In this document: positions 36,101 to 47,274 of the stretch, one piece after another | How the letters are laid out: each line of letters opens with the position of its first letter | Numbering within the stretch: the first letter of the stretch is position 1 | Assembly (NCBI GenBank): GCA_013397865.1 | Contig: VZTI01005057.1 | Coordinates: 124,001 to 188,000, forward strand | Reading direction: 5' to 3' | Length of the DNA stretch: 64,000 bases | Source: Struthidea cinerea | Lineage: Eukaryota > Chordata > Aves > Passeriformes > Corcoracidae | Translations under genes and position numbers: made by a program | The notes under the pieces: generated by a model | Databases searched by the model: none | Told to the model about the DNA's origin: nothing | What the model saw: only the letters and a program-made list of their open reading frames with translations

Positions 36101-38200
36101 GCTGAGGCCAGCTCAGGTGGCAGAGCTGATTTCCCACAGTTATAAATGCAAAGGGACTGCGGGCAGGGAATTTCAATGAGGGGCACTTGATTTTGCAATG
36201 TCAGCCAGCAGGCCCTCAATCAGCTGATTGAATCTTCTGCACTGCCTATCCATTTAGCCATGTTTTTGGAAAGCAGTTGCATTAGAGGCAGTGGTGAAGA
36301 TGTAGTCCCTTGCTCTGTCCCTTGTACATTTCATGTTATGGGACAGAACAGTTATTTCAGTGACATGAAAATTAGGTGTAGTTCCATAAAATTAATGTCA
36401 CAGTTCTGACACAAAAGAGAGGAAATGAGCAGAGTGTAATTGAACCTGTTATTTATTGATATGCCATATGGAAAAATGAATACATATTGTCGATAGACCT
36501 ATGTATACACAAGACATCATTACTTATTTGTTTCTTCTAGTAGCCAGGTACAGATGTTCTGATGCCAAATACATATTATGAGTTCTATAGAAATACTGTC
36601 ATCAACTGAAAGAGCCTAAGTATTGACTATGCATCTATAATAATTTTGCTTGGCTAAACTTACAGGGATACAATGTGATTTGTTTTACTTCAGAAGGAAA
36701 TCTTTTTATTCCCTGCTGAATGTGCTGTGAAGGAAGTAGTAAAATCCTGCTCTGAGTTTGCAGGACCTGGCAGAAGCTGTAATGCATCAGCTTTTGCTGG
36801 AAAACAGCACTGCTGGAGCACTAAATCACAGCCTTTTGCAGGAAATGTTGAAATGAACCCCATGCTTATAACTTCCATTAAGAAAAGCCTTTTTATTTTT
36901 CTGCTGTCTGTGGAAACACTCACGCAGAAGTTAACTTCATTTTGCACTTGATAAATTGTTGCTTTAATTTTTTAATTGTACAATAATATGGATTCAGTCT
37001 TTGCAATCTTTTAGTGTAACCATCCTTCACAACAAGAATTTTTGTCTATTCCAGTAGTGTAAATGGAAATAAGAGAGAATATATAATTTTTTAATTAGAT
37101 CTTCTTTGGTCCATGACTGAATAAGGGTCAAAAGCTTCAAATGTTTTACAAATGATTTGTTTGTGCAAGAAAATATTCAGCTATCTTGTCTGTTGATTCT
37201 CCATGAGAATTTTAGACTTAGATCTAGAAAAGAGCTTATCTAATGTTTAGAAAAAGGCTAGTTAGCCTTTCAAATTAGTTCCTGCAACTAAATAATTTGT
37301 TTTTCTCTATTGCCATTGATCAAACTTTTCCATGTCAAAGCGTATATCAAACCAGAATTGAATAACTTGGAAATATTAATAAATCCATTCAGACTGTTCG
37401 TTCTATGTCAGTGGTTAATAATGGTTGCTTACAAGCCTCCAAATGACCTGAGTTGGAATAATGCCCTGTTCTGCAGTGAAGTAAATGTTATTTCGAGTGT
37501 TAGAAAATAAAAGGAGAGCTTAAACAGCCTCATTTTCTTATTCATTTTTATGTAAACTGGGATGCATTCATAAGAAAAGATGAGTTCCTTGAAGAGCATC
37601 AGTTAAGTTTCACTCTGACCGTGGACTTTTCTCACAAGACTTGAATATTAGAATTTGGCTTCTGGAGACCGAGTCCTGTGGCTGAAAAAGCTGTCAGTAG
37701 TTGCAGTTGTTGTGAAGGCTGATTCTGAGTTTGCATGGGAATGAATAGCTTTCTACTCAGGCATTTCAATATTTGTACTAATTTAGTGCTTTCCACTTAA
37801 TGAACTTAATGTCTGGACTTCTGAAAGCAGAGAGCACTAGGGAAAAGGCAATCCCTTTTTTATTTAGTAGAAGATGAATGGAATGGAGGCAGCCACCAGA
37901 ATTATCTGCCTCCCTGGAGGCTATGGAAAATAGTCTCCATTGCAGTTCAGAGATGGACTTTCACGAGCATAGACAGACAATTGCATGAAATTGGGTTGAA
38001 TTATGGGTAGGTAGTTTAGTAAGACGGACTACTGCCCACTGGGGAGAATTTTGGAGCTGTGAAAAACTGATCTTTAACAATGATAATACATGTAAAAATA
38101 ACAATTTTTCTTTGAGGGAGATAACTTTCCGAGGTTTTGGCCTTGCTTCTTGAGTATCAGGTTCATCTACACAGAGCAAAAGGAAAAATTTAAAATAAAA
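30167..38200. other. Single-copy AT-rich DNA
   Basis: I see no gene or mobile element in these 8 kb. A minus-strand frame of 132 codons (30714-31112) overlaps a plus-strand frame of 86 codons. Neither has a recognisable domain. A small TA tract is at 34193-34205. The segment 35130-35480 is less AT-rich than its surroundings but not identifiable. Confidence 0.5.
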
Positions 38201-38202
38201 AG

Positions 38203-38281
38203 TGTGTGTGTGTGTCTGTGTCTGTGTCTGTGTCTGTGTCTGTGTCTGTCTGTGTGTCTCTCTGTGTGTGTGTGTGTGTGT
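38203..38281. repeat. Compound TG / TGTCTG microsatellite
   Basis: A (GT)n start grades into about six TGTGTC hexamer units, then a TCTG/TCTC part, and returns to (GT)n before ending at 38281. The hexamer core could have arisen by expansion of a T-to-C variant within a TG repeat. Likely polymorphic. Confidence 0.95.
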
Positions 38282-41214
38282 GAAATGACATATCCTCTAC
38301 TTTCACTTTCAAATAACACAAAGAAGTCAATTTTATATAATTTATCTACTTCTACTCTGAATGATGTTGTTTAAAATATTTATGATTTGCAGTGTTTATG
38401 CAGGAATCTGAGGCTAATAACACAACAAATAATTCTAGTAATAGCCTAACATATAATTCAATTATAGCATACTGTAATACAATCAGTTTTTTACAAAAAG
38501 ACATTAAAAGAGACAATTTTTCTCATTAAAATTCAACAGGCATTTAGCTCAGCTGGAACAGGACTTATTTCAGGCACATTCATACTGAATTTTCAGATAG
38601 ATTACAAACACATAGGCTTAAACAAAATTAAATACAAAATACTTTTTGGAGTTACAACACTGAAAATATTTGAGTGGCAGCATCTGTATACTTTTTATGA
38701 AATCCTGTATCTTTGCCCTTTCAAATTTTAGTAAATTGCAGTTTTGTAAACCGTAATTATATGGGCTCATACTTAATGGTTATACTTGGTAATGCTGAGA
38801 CAATATTAATCAAGTTTCTAAAAATTTATATATACTTTCTCATTCCTCATATTGGTACTTATGTGCTTCAGATAATTACAGTCATCTATAAATTTTATAT
38901 GTGGTTGGGTACCACTCCTTCCTGTAAATCTATTTATATTTGGGACTCAAACTTTCACATATTTTCACAAATTTGACAACATTAAGGATATATTTTTTGC
39001 ACGTCTCTGGGATGAGAGAAGCTGTGTTAGCAGTCTGAAAACTATCTTGAGAAAATGTACATCTGTAACTCTGTGGTGAATGTATGTCAGCTGCTGCCTG
39101 AGCGCTACCCCGTGGAGGATGCTACTTTTAACTTCTTTTTGAACTATGAGATACAGTACAGGCTGTTGGAACCCCTGCACTGTGCTTGAATACATTTCCT
39201 AATGATTTTCTTCCCCTCTATCCTGCAAATTCTTGAAGTTTGGACTAATTTATTACTAGCTGCTGCATGTGAGCAAGGAGTTACATTTCTGATCAGCTTC
39301 TCTGAATCAAACAGCAATTAGTGAAAATCCATCTATTTACATACCACAAAATTGTTGTCTCAGCATGTTTACCCCTTCCCCTCTGTTGCCCAATTTTTCT
39401 GTTTCTTTGGTTTTTGTTTACTTGGGGCTTTGTTTGGTTTTTGTTTGTCTTTTTGTTTTTATTTGGTTGGTTAGTTGGTTGGTTGGGTTTTTTTTTAGAT
39501 TAAAAAAAAATATGCACAGAGTTCTCCATGTGCTCTGTTACAGGCCAGACCAGAGAGAGAAGCAGAGCGGGGCTTGATTCCCAGTTTTTCGTTCCATCTA
39601 GAAGGGTGGGCAGTGAAATTTGTCCTGTAGCATAGTGTCTGGTAGGCGAGAGCAGGCTGCATATTGCCGCAGGTTCTCATGTGCCTTTGGTCAGTAACAA
39701 GCGCCTGTGTTTCTATCTTCATCCCTAGTCCTTCTGTTTTTGAAAGAAGGCTTCTCACAGTGATCATAGCAGCCCTCTGAAATGTCTAAGGTGGCTGTTA
39801 GACCTTGCTGCTTCTTTTTCTATTTTTTCCAAACATAGATTTAATGATGGGGATGCAACTACTCCAGATGTATTCTGTTATGCCTAATAAATCAGGATTT
39901 TTGTCATTCAGCACCCTCTCTGATTCTGTTTCCATGTTTCCATTACTCTTTTTGGGTATAAATATTTCTGTGAAGTAATAATTTTATCATTTTTTGCTTT
40001 TAATTTCAGAACTTTTCCATTTCTGTTTGTGTGTAAGATAGATGGGATTGACAGGGGTGAGAAATTTCTGTTTACGCTTCTCATCTTCTTGGGTTTTTTT
40101 GTAAGGATAAACATGGAAATCTGGTCCAGGAGCCTGTGTGCTGAAACTCATGACCTGAGAATGGAATTACTTACTTTGAATCTGGCCTCCTGTCTGGTGT
40201 AACTGGATGATCTTCCCTTGTATTCCTTGTCAGTCACAGTCAGACCTTGGGGTGAAAGATGAGCATGTCCTTTAGCTCTGAGAGTTGAGTTATTTCCGAA
40301 GGGACCAAGATCTGCTCTAACCTGCAGTTCTGAGGAAGGGTGTACATGCTGGTAACCACCAATGAGCAAAATGCAAAGGGTTTCACACATCAATCTGTGA
40401 TGATTTGCCTGTTTTCCTCTCTTGGGATACTGACCATTCATTCCCTGGGAAGAAAATCCTGTTCTAAGAAGGACTGTGGCCAAGACCCAGGCCAGGACCT
40501 TGCAGCTAAACTATTCAGGGAAGGAACTGTGGCATTGGCAACAAAACCTTGTACAGAAGAACTAACTTGAGCTAAATTTCCTAGCAACAGAGTAATTTTT
40601 TTTCCTCCAGAGAAAGAACAAATAACAAGTAAGGCTGTGTTTTCAAAATTATTGCTATAATTTTTAGTATACTCCTTTGTACTCCTAAGATGAGAATCAT
40701 TTAGTAGACTATTTTGCTCTGAAAGGAGATATCTGTGGTTAATCACGGTGCTGCTGGGAGAAAAGAGATTAGTGCTGCGCTCCTCGAAGTGTGTTCCTAG
40801 TGCTGTGCTCGTTCCTACCTTGGCTCTTGAGTTGCTTTTTACTTTTCTAATCCACTCTACGCTTGCTTTAAAGGGTTGGTAATTAGGCTTCAGTGGCTGC
40901 AGTAGCAATTCTGTAACATCTGACTTTTAGAATTTTTTTTTTTGAACACAAACCCAAGGTATTACCACAGGATTAAACATATATAATTTATCGTTTGTAG
41001 TGTACTGCCTTTACTGCAGCTAAATTCAGCTAGACTGTACAACCAAATGAAAATTACATAGCTTCAAAAATGTGTGAAATGCTAGCTTGTATTTTAAAAT
41101 CAAACAATTTATTTAATGAGATATCTTGCCTAATCATGCACATCTTTAAAAAAAAATGTAAACTTAAAACACAAAAAAGCATTACATTCCACTTCTGATC
41201 TTTTTTTTTTTTTT
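38282..41214. other. Single-copy DNA with a T/G-rich tract
   Basis: No gene is recognised. A T/G-rich tract with TTGG units spans about 39408-39490 and is followed by poly-A. A tRNA A-box look-alike at 38545 is not supported (see rejected list). A short frame at 39031-39186 has exon-like codon use but no known homology. Confidence 0.45.
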
Positions 41215-41275
41215 NNNNNNNNNNNNNNNNNNNNNNNNNNNNNNNNNNNNNNNNNNNNNNNNNNNNNNNNNNNNN
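41215..41275. other. Assembly gap (61 N)
   Basis: Sixty-one N bases are flanked by T runs on both sides (41201-41214 and 41276-41281). The gap therefore sits inside a poly-T tract that the assembly could not resolve. Its true size is unknown. Confidence 0.99.
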
Positions 41276-41281
41276 TTTTTT

Positions 41282-44200
41282 AATTCTCATTTCAGTGATG
41301 GACCATTTGTCTTAAGCCAAAAAGAGGTAAAGCATATCTGACTTTTATGTCATTTGCCATACCCACAGGAGCTGCTTTGCTTCATTGCTAGCGTTGTTTA
41401 GATCATTTGTACCAGAGTGGAAAGAACTGAGAAGCCAATAAATTGCAGCTGCTTTTAAAAAGGAGCTGAAAATCAATAATAAATTATTGTTTTCTATAGC
41501 AGTTTAGGTTCCTTATGTGTCCCCTCTGACATGTGGATGTAGCTATAAATTAATTTAGTTTTAGGCTGTAAAAAACCTAACTTTCTCTGGACTGACTCTC
41601 TGGCATGCATTAGTGATATAAAAATAACATACCTTGGCAGGATAGCTTTCGAGGAGTGCCGAACCCTGCAACTTATTTTTATAGTTTAATGAGCTATAGG
41701 CCCATACTTCCAGAGGGAGACACAGTGAGCAGAACACTCAATAATTTACTGCAGTAAAATGATCAGGATTCATGCTGTCTATAAAACATGAAAAACATTC
41801 TTCATTCCTTACCAATTAGATCATAGTTACAACTCTCGGCTCCTTTGAGCTTAAAAGAAAATTCTAACTGCTAGACATAAATGAATGCTGTGGTTAAATT
41901 AAAGCCTTCAACAGCCCAAACAAGCTTGAAAGAAATGCCTTCTGGATGTTATTAACATGCATATTTAAGTGCTATTTTTAAAATTTAACTGCAAGCCATA
42001 GCAAGCAAAAATGTTTATAATAGCTATTTCAAAATTGAAGCATTAATTTGAAAAGCATTTTCATTGCTGTTAATTTCTTCCCAATAATTTTATTTCAGCT
42101 TTTACTAGAGCTGATTTTTTTTCGCATGTGATGACAGACAACTTGAACTGAAGTCCCAGGATTTCATAATTTGCTGGCCTTGAAATGATTCTCCCATAAA
42201 ATATGTCATGCACAAATAAAAGGCTCAATTCATCAAACATTTCTGATTTACAAAGTGAGCAATCCTATCTATTTCAGTGGTACATCTACATAGGGAGGGT
42301 AGATGAACACATTTTCAGAGTCAATGCTTTGGTCTTGTTCTTCAGTTCAGAGATGAATCATCGCACCTCACAAAAATACCTGTGGCTTGTTCTGCAGGGT
42401 AGGGAGAACAAAGCATTGTGGAGGTGCAGGAGGCAAGGAAAGAACAGATAGCAGAGGTGTTTGGTTTTCTGTCACAGATTGCTGGTGTGGTTAATCTTCT
42501 CTGCTTCAGTACTTCACATTTTCAATTCTTTTGCAATTTGGTCACACTGACAAGCCACAAGCACTATTTGTTGCTTACAAGAAATGTTGATTGCTTGACA
42601 GAAATGAATTTGAGGATGGCTCAGAGGTGACCTTGCAAGACTTTGAAATATCAAAGTGTGTTGTTCTGATATGCCTGATAAAAGTGTCATTTAAATATCC
42701 ATGGAAACTGGCTTTCACATGCAGCTCAGGGGCTTTGGTCATAAACAAAATACTGGACTGTGAAGGGATTTCAAAGACATGCCTCACCCTTTTGATGTCT
42801 GCAGCTAATCCTTTTCCTCAACTCAGTAGTTTTAGGAAGTAGTCAGTTCCTTAGGAAGACAACTGAAGGTGCAGCTAAGCTGTTCAGTGGGAGCACTGTG
42901 ATTTGTTTACTGCTTTGATATTCCCCATAGGCTACTGCTCTCTGTGAACAGGGAGTGTATGGTAAGACACAAGTGAATCCCCACCTCTTTTAATTTAAAA
43001 ATTAAAAATGCTTTCATGTCTGTGTATGTCTACATTTGCATGTGGTAAGTGGGAAGAAAGCTAAGCAGTCCTGTATTGCCAGAGAGGTGTTCAAAACCAG
43101 GCAGCAAAATCAGTAAGAATTGGTGTCTCATTTTTTGCTACGAGTTTGAAAATATGTTTGTGCTGTGCACTGTCATCAGGGTCTTCTCCAACGTTCTCAT
43201 TATGTAAACAGTATTTAAGTCCAGGTATTCATTTAGCTAACATAATGAAATCGGGAACTGTTGTTACAGATAATTAAAGGAGATGAACAGTTCATATTTT
43301 TTCTTTTGTAATTTTGCTCCAGCTGAGTGAGACAGATATTTTTCCAACCTGTGGACGAAGATTACTGTATCATTTAATACAGCCTTTCAAAGATCACTAC
43401 TGTAGAAATGAGAATTACCCTCTTATTACTTTATTACCTTGTTTAGCAACAGAATATTTGTAAAACTGTGGTTTACTGAGTTGATTAGTATGCACAACCA
43501 ACCAGCCAAACCAAACTAAAACAAAAACCAATTGAAAACAATCCCTGTGTTTTTAAAATACTTGACACCTTTCGTTTATTACATCTTATTCAGGTTTTTT
43601 AAGTTTTCTGAAGGATTGTTTCACTTATATAGTCCTAGGTTTTTGAATTTTTTTGATACTTCATGAATTTTATTTTAGTTTTTTTAGGCTTTATACCATC
43701 TGTGATGTACAAATCTTCAGAAATTTTCTGGGGAATTTAAAAACAGCAGGATCCATTTCATTAGCTTCTCTCTTTTTTGCAAAAGATAAACATAAAAATA
43801 ATAAGAAGAATGTTATTAAATTGGAATAACTCATTTGGAGTAACTGATAAAGAACACTGTTACTTTTATGTGAGAGTTTCAAAGCGATTTCAAGTTTCAA
43901 GTGCAAGTTAATTGAGCCTACTCAGGCTCTTTGGGGTGAAATTAATTAATATTATCGCCTTCATCACAGGCACCAGTTGTGAGCAGTCCTGGGCTTCTCC
44001 TGGACAGTAAAACCAAGCAATAAAAAGCTGTGCGTTTTGCGATTAGATGGGAGTGATGCCTCCTTTAAAGATATGATCCTGCTGAACTTATTAAAAAATA
44101 TATTTTAAGGAGCTGCCTTGGACCAGGTGAGAAAGTCTTAGAGCTTAAGCAATACAGCTACATGCAATTTCTGTTCACCATCACTCTCCTCTAGGGCTCT

Positions 44201-44839
44201 GGTGGAGAGCTTGTGTCCAAAGTCATCTCTCTTTGTCACATCTGCCCCGGCTGTGTGGCACGGTCTGTCACTGCAGGAACAGCAGTCAGAAGAGCAGGAC
44301 AACATGCTCCCTTCTTCAGGCGCTCAGTCCCAGGTCACGGTCTCATCTTCAAGGACTGAATGTTTTTGCCAATGCATTGACCTAAGAACAGGAATGGTCT
44401 TAGCGTGGGCACAAATTCCCTTCTGCAGTAAATGAATGCGGCTGTAAGGATAAAAGTGTCCGGTTCCCAGGAGTTTCTGTCTCTTTTCTTCCTGTGTACA
44501 AACACCAGACATTTGGAGGGAGGAAGAGAGATGGAAACTGTCGTACGAATAGCAGCATGACAAATGTAAGTTGGATTTCTACTTCTGTCAAGACTGACAC
44601 AACAGAGGAGAATAGAAGGGGTTTAGTTAAGGAAATAATCTAGTTACAGACAAGTAACAAAACATATGAAGCCTATTGTCTTTTAGTTCGCTTATTTATT
44701 TTAGTTTTCTTAGAGTGTAAGGGCTGGAGTGCTGTAACCTACAAAGAAGCCCCATAACATGGCCTGAATAACATGGCAGCAACATGTGTGCAACATTCGG
44801 TTTGACTTTGCTCTATGTAAAGCAAATCCGTCATGCCCC
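41282..44839. other. Repeat-free AT-rich stretch
   Basis: No mobile element or gene is recognised in about 3.5 kb. Sequence such as 41560-42230 is uniformly AT-rich with many TAAT cores and lacks low-complexity tracts. That look is shared by many vertebrate conserved non-coding elements, but it cannot be decided without alignment. Confidence 0.4.
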
Positions 44840-44842
44840 CAC

Positions 44843-45542
44843 TCTTGGAGCAGAGCTGGAAGGAAGATCAATAACTCGTAAATGTCAGGGGAAGTTTGTG
44901 ACACTAGAGCTTATGGCTGGAAATAAGAAGTAAGTTGTTAGAATCCAGAATACAGAGAAGATCTCTCTGCCTGTTTTGAAGGATTCTACCCCCCTGGACA
45001 ACACTGTCTTTGACCTTCGCCCATGGAGAAAATTACCTACCCTTTGGGAAGAGTTGGAATCTACACTGGTGTGAACTAGATGATAGAATATGATGTAAGA
45101 TTGTCACAAGGTGAAAATTTAGGGTCTTTGGGTTTGTTAACATAGTAAATAGATAAAAGGTAAAAAACTTCAAAATGGAGGATTGTTGTTGTTCTCCAGA
45201 CCTTTTGTTCCTTCTTCTATTACTCCATATTCTGCAGTAGAAGTAGTTTAAGGTGACTGGATAAAAAATTCCGCAGGTCCTGTGTACATGACAAACTGAG
45301 TTATGGAACATTGGTGGAAAATGCTTCGTTTCGTTTCGTTTTACGTTTTTATTGGATAATTTACCTTTAAAAAGACTGTCTAATCTTGATAATTCGGCTT
45401 TCTCCTGCATTCTATGCTTTGTGCTGTGTCTGGGTCATGTCAGTGACTCTGTTTCTCTGACAAGACTTAATAAACAACTACCTGAAAGCAGAGACTGTTG
45501 AAGTTCCCGTTCGTCTCCCAAATTCCTGGCAAAGATGCTACA
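44843..45542 (+). mobile_element. Candidate solo LTR, plus strand
   Basis: The right end looks like a retroviral R-U5. AATAAA (45469-45474) is followed by 'cagagactgttgaagttcc', a 'cgttcgtctccc' block and the terminal GATGCTACA ending at 45542. The pentamer ACTCT follows directly (45543-45547). The same ACTCT precedes a TG at 44843, giving a possible 5-bp target-site duplication and an LTR of about 700 bases, but a pentamer match alone is weak. The wording from about 44970 on resembles a songbird LTR known to me. I see no clear TATA box. The left edge could lie anywhere from about 44840 to 44950. Confidence 0.5.
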
Positions 45543-45977
45543 ACTCTCCCCCATCTGGGGAAGCATTAATTAAGGCACGGAATGTGTCAGTAAGTCGACT
45601 TGAAGTTTTTAAAGGTCTCACATGCAGAAATATGGAACATGGAAGAGTTTTGTCCATGCTCCTGCTTTTTGGAGAGAAGTCTTGCTCCATAAAATCTCTA
45701 GAGTTAAAAAGAAAAGGTTTTGTTTACTTTGGATATGGGAATAGCTACTTTGATTTCCCACTAACTCAAGCAAGTTCTTACTGCTCAACTTCAAAGCAGA
45801 GTTTTGGAACTCCAGGGCATGTTAATAGAGTGTCCCCAAAAACCCTGTACCTGTTGGCCTGGTGGTGGTGGGTTCTCAAATCATCAGATTATGCAGTGCA
45901 ACTGTCACCAAGGAAGATATGCAAGGGTGGCAGTGGAACAATCTGAGGAGTAACTCATAAATGTACGTGGTCAGTTC

Positions 45978-46446
45978 TATAGAATCATGAAAAGTTAAGG
46001 CTGGAAAAGACCTCTTAGGTCATGAAGTCCAAAAACAACCTAGCTCCATCACCATATTCACCACTTAACCATGTCCTCAAGTGCCATATCCACATGTTTC
46101 TTGAATACTTTCAGGGATACCAACTTCACCACTTCCCTGGGAAGTCTTACATGGGAAGTTACAATGCTTGGCAACCCTTTCAATTAAGAATTTTTTCCTA
46201 ATATCTAATCTAAAACTCCATGTTAAAACTTGAGGCCATTTCCTCTTGGCCTTGTCACATATTACCTGGTAGAAGAGACTGACATTCATCTCAATACAAC
46301 CTCTTCTTAGGCAGTTATAGAGAGTGATAAGGTTTCCCCTGACCCTCCTCTTTTCCAGGTTAAAGAACCCCAGTTCCCTCAGCTTCTCCTCATAAGACTT
46401 GTGCTGCAGCCCGTTCATCAACTTCATTGCCCCTCTTTGAAACATG
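45978..46446 (-). mobile_element. CR1 LINE, 5'-truncated, minus strand
   Basis: The element starts at 45978 with the inverted 8-mer TATAGAAT and an inverted 3' UTR ('ttaaggctggaaaagacc'). It extends through the ORF2 C-terminus to about 46446, where similarity ends within the segment complementary to 'KGAMKLMNGL'. About 0.47 kb. It has the same orientation as the next CR1, from which it is separated by about 100 bases of AT-rich DNA. Confidence 0.9.
46077..46445 (-). pseudogene. CR1 ORF2 C-terminal segment, still open
   Basis: A 122-codon minus-strand frame without stops. It covers the extreme C-terminus of CR1 ORF2: 'KSYEEKLRELGFFNLEKRR' (residues about 16-34), 'VRGNLITLYNCLRRG' and a 'RLDIRKKFLIERVAKHCN' block. 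It ends near the 'IPESIQE' equivalent of the conserved VESPSLEIF block. It lacks polymerase and endonuclease parts, so it cannot act as an enzyme. The open frame reflects limited decay, not a gene. Confidence 0.75.
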
Positions 46447-46548
46447 TAATAGACATGTATTTTACCTACACTTATTTTGTGTAATGTATAATATATAATA
46501 ATATATTACAGATATAAAAGCATGTTGTGTGTATTTATATATGTTTAA
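46447..46548. other. AT-rich spacer between two CR1 copies
   Basis: About 100 bases of TA-rich sequence (for example 46487-46508) separate two CR1 insertions of the same orientation. Confidence 0.6.
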
Positions 46549-46659
46549 CATAGAATCTTAGAATATCCTGCATTGGAAGGGGCCCACAAGGATCATCAGT
46601 GTCCAGCTCCTGGCCTGGTACAGGACAGTCCCAAGAATCACAACATGATAACAGAGATT

Positions 46660-47270
46660 TTAAACTTGATTGCTTCATGATTGCTGTGGCCAAGATGGCC
46701 ATGGATCTCCACACATGAGAACCTGTCCCTTAACAAGCAGCAAATCAAGGAGGGCGCCTTTCCTAGTTTGCTCCCTTAGTAGCTATACCTTGAGATTTTC
46801 ATCCAGATGTTTTAGGACTATTTGGGACTTGGTTGTGCCAGCTGTGTGATGCTCCCTGTTAATATCTGGCAAGCTGAAGTTCCTATAAGGACAAGGGCAG
46901 TTGTTTTGGAGGTGTCCCTTAGTTCCTCAAAGAATAATTCACAGGCATCATTGTCCCAGCTAGGTGGCATATAGCAGACTCCTGTGATGACGTCCACATT
47001 ATTTGTGTGTCCCTTAATCCTTATTCAGACATTGTCACCCTGCCGTAACCAACTTCAGGCTCCGTACATTCCAGCCCTTCCGCCTCTCCTGCCCTGCCTG
47101 TCCCTCCTGAAGAGCCTGTGACCATCCAACATGGCACTCCAGTCACAGGGCTCATCCCACCTGGTTTCACTTATTCCAGTGATGTAAAATCTCTGAGACC
47201 AGGCCAAAGCCTCAAGCTCCTCTTTATTGTTCGTCACATAGGGCACATTGGTGTAGAAACATTTTAGGTG
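46660..47270 (-). pseudogene. CR1 ORF2 endonuclease remnant
   Basis: The minus-strand frame 47055-47246 shows the apurinic-type endonuclease landmarks 'NNKEELEALAWSQ', 'ITGISETRWDEPCDWSAM' and 'DGHRLFRRDRQGRRGG'. The E in 'SETRWD' matches the family's metal-binding 'TETWWD' motif. Sequence at 46660-46990 corresponds to later endonuclease positions, including a degraded 'MGDFN'-like area. Frames are interrupted, so the domain is not functional. Confidence 0.8.
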
Positions 47271-47274
47271 TGGT

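Noticed and set aside
38538..38610. tRNA-like A box (TAGCTCAGCTGG at 38545-38556)
   Set aside because: The D-stem partner, anticodon arm and B box (GGTTCGAAT-type) are absent downstream, so it is neither a tRNA gene nor a clear tRNA-derived SINE.
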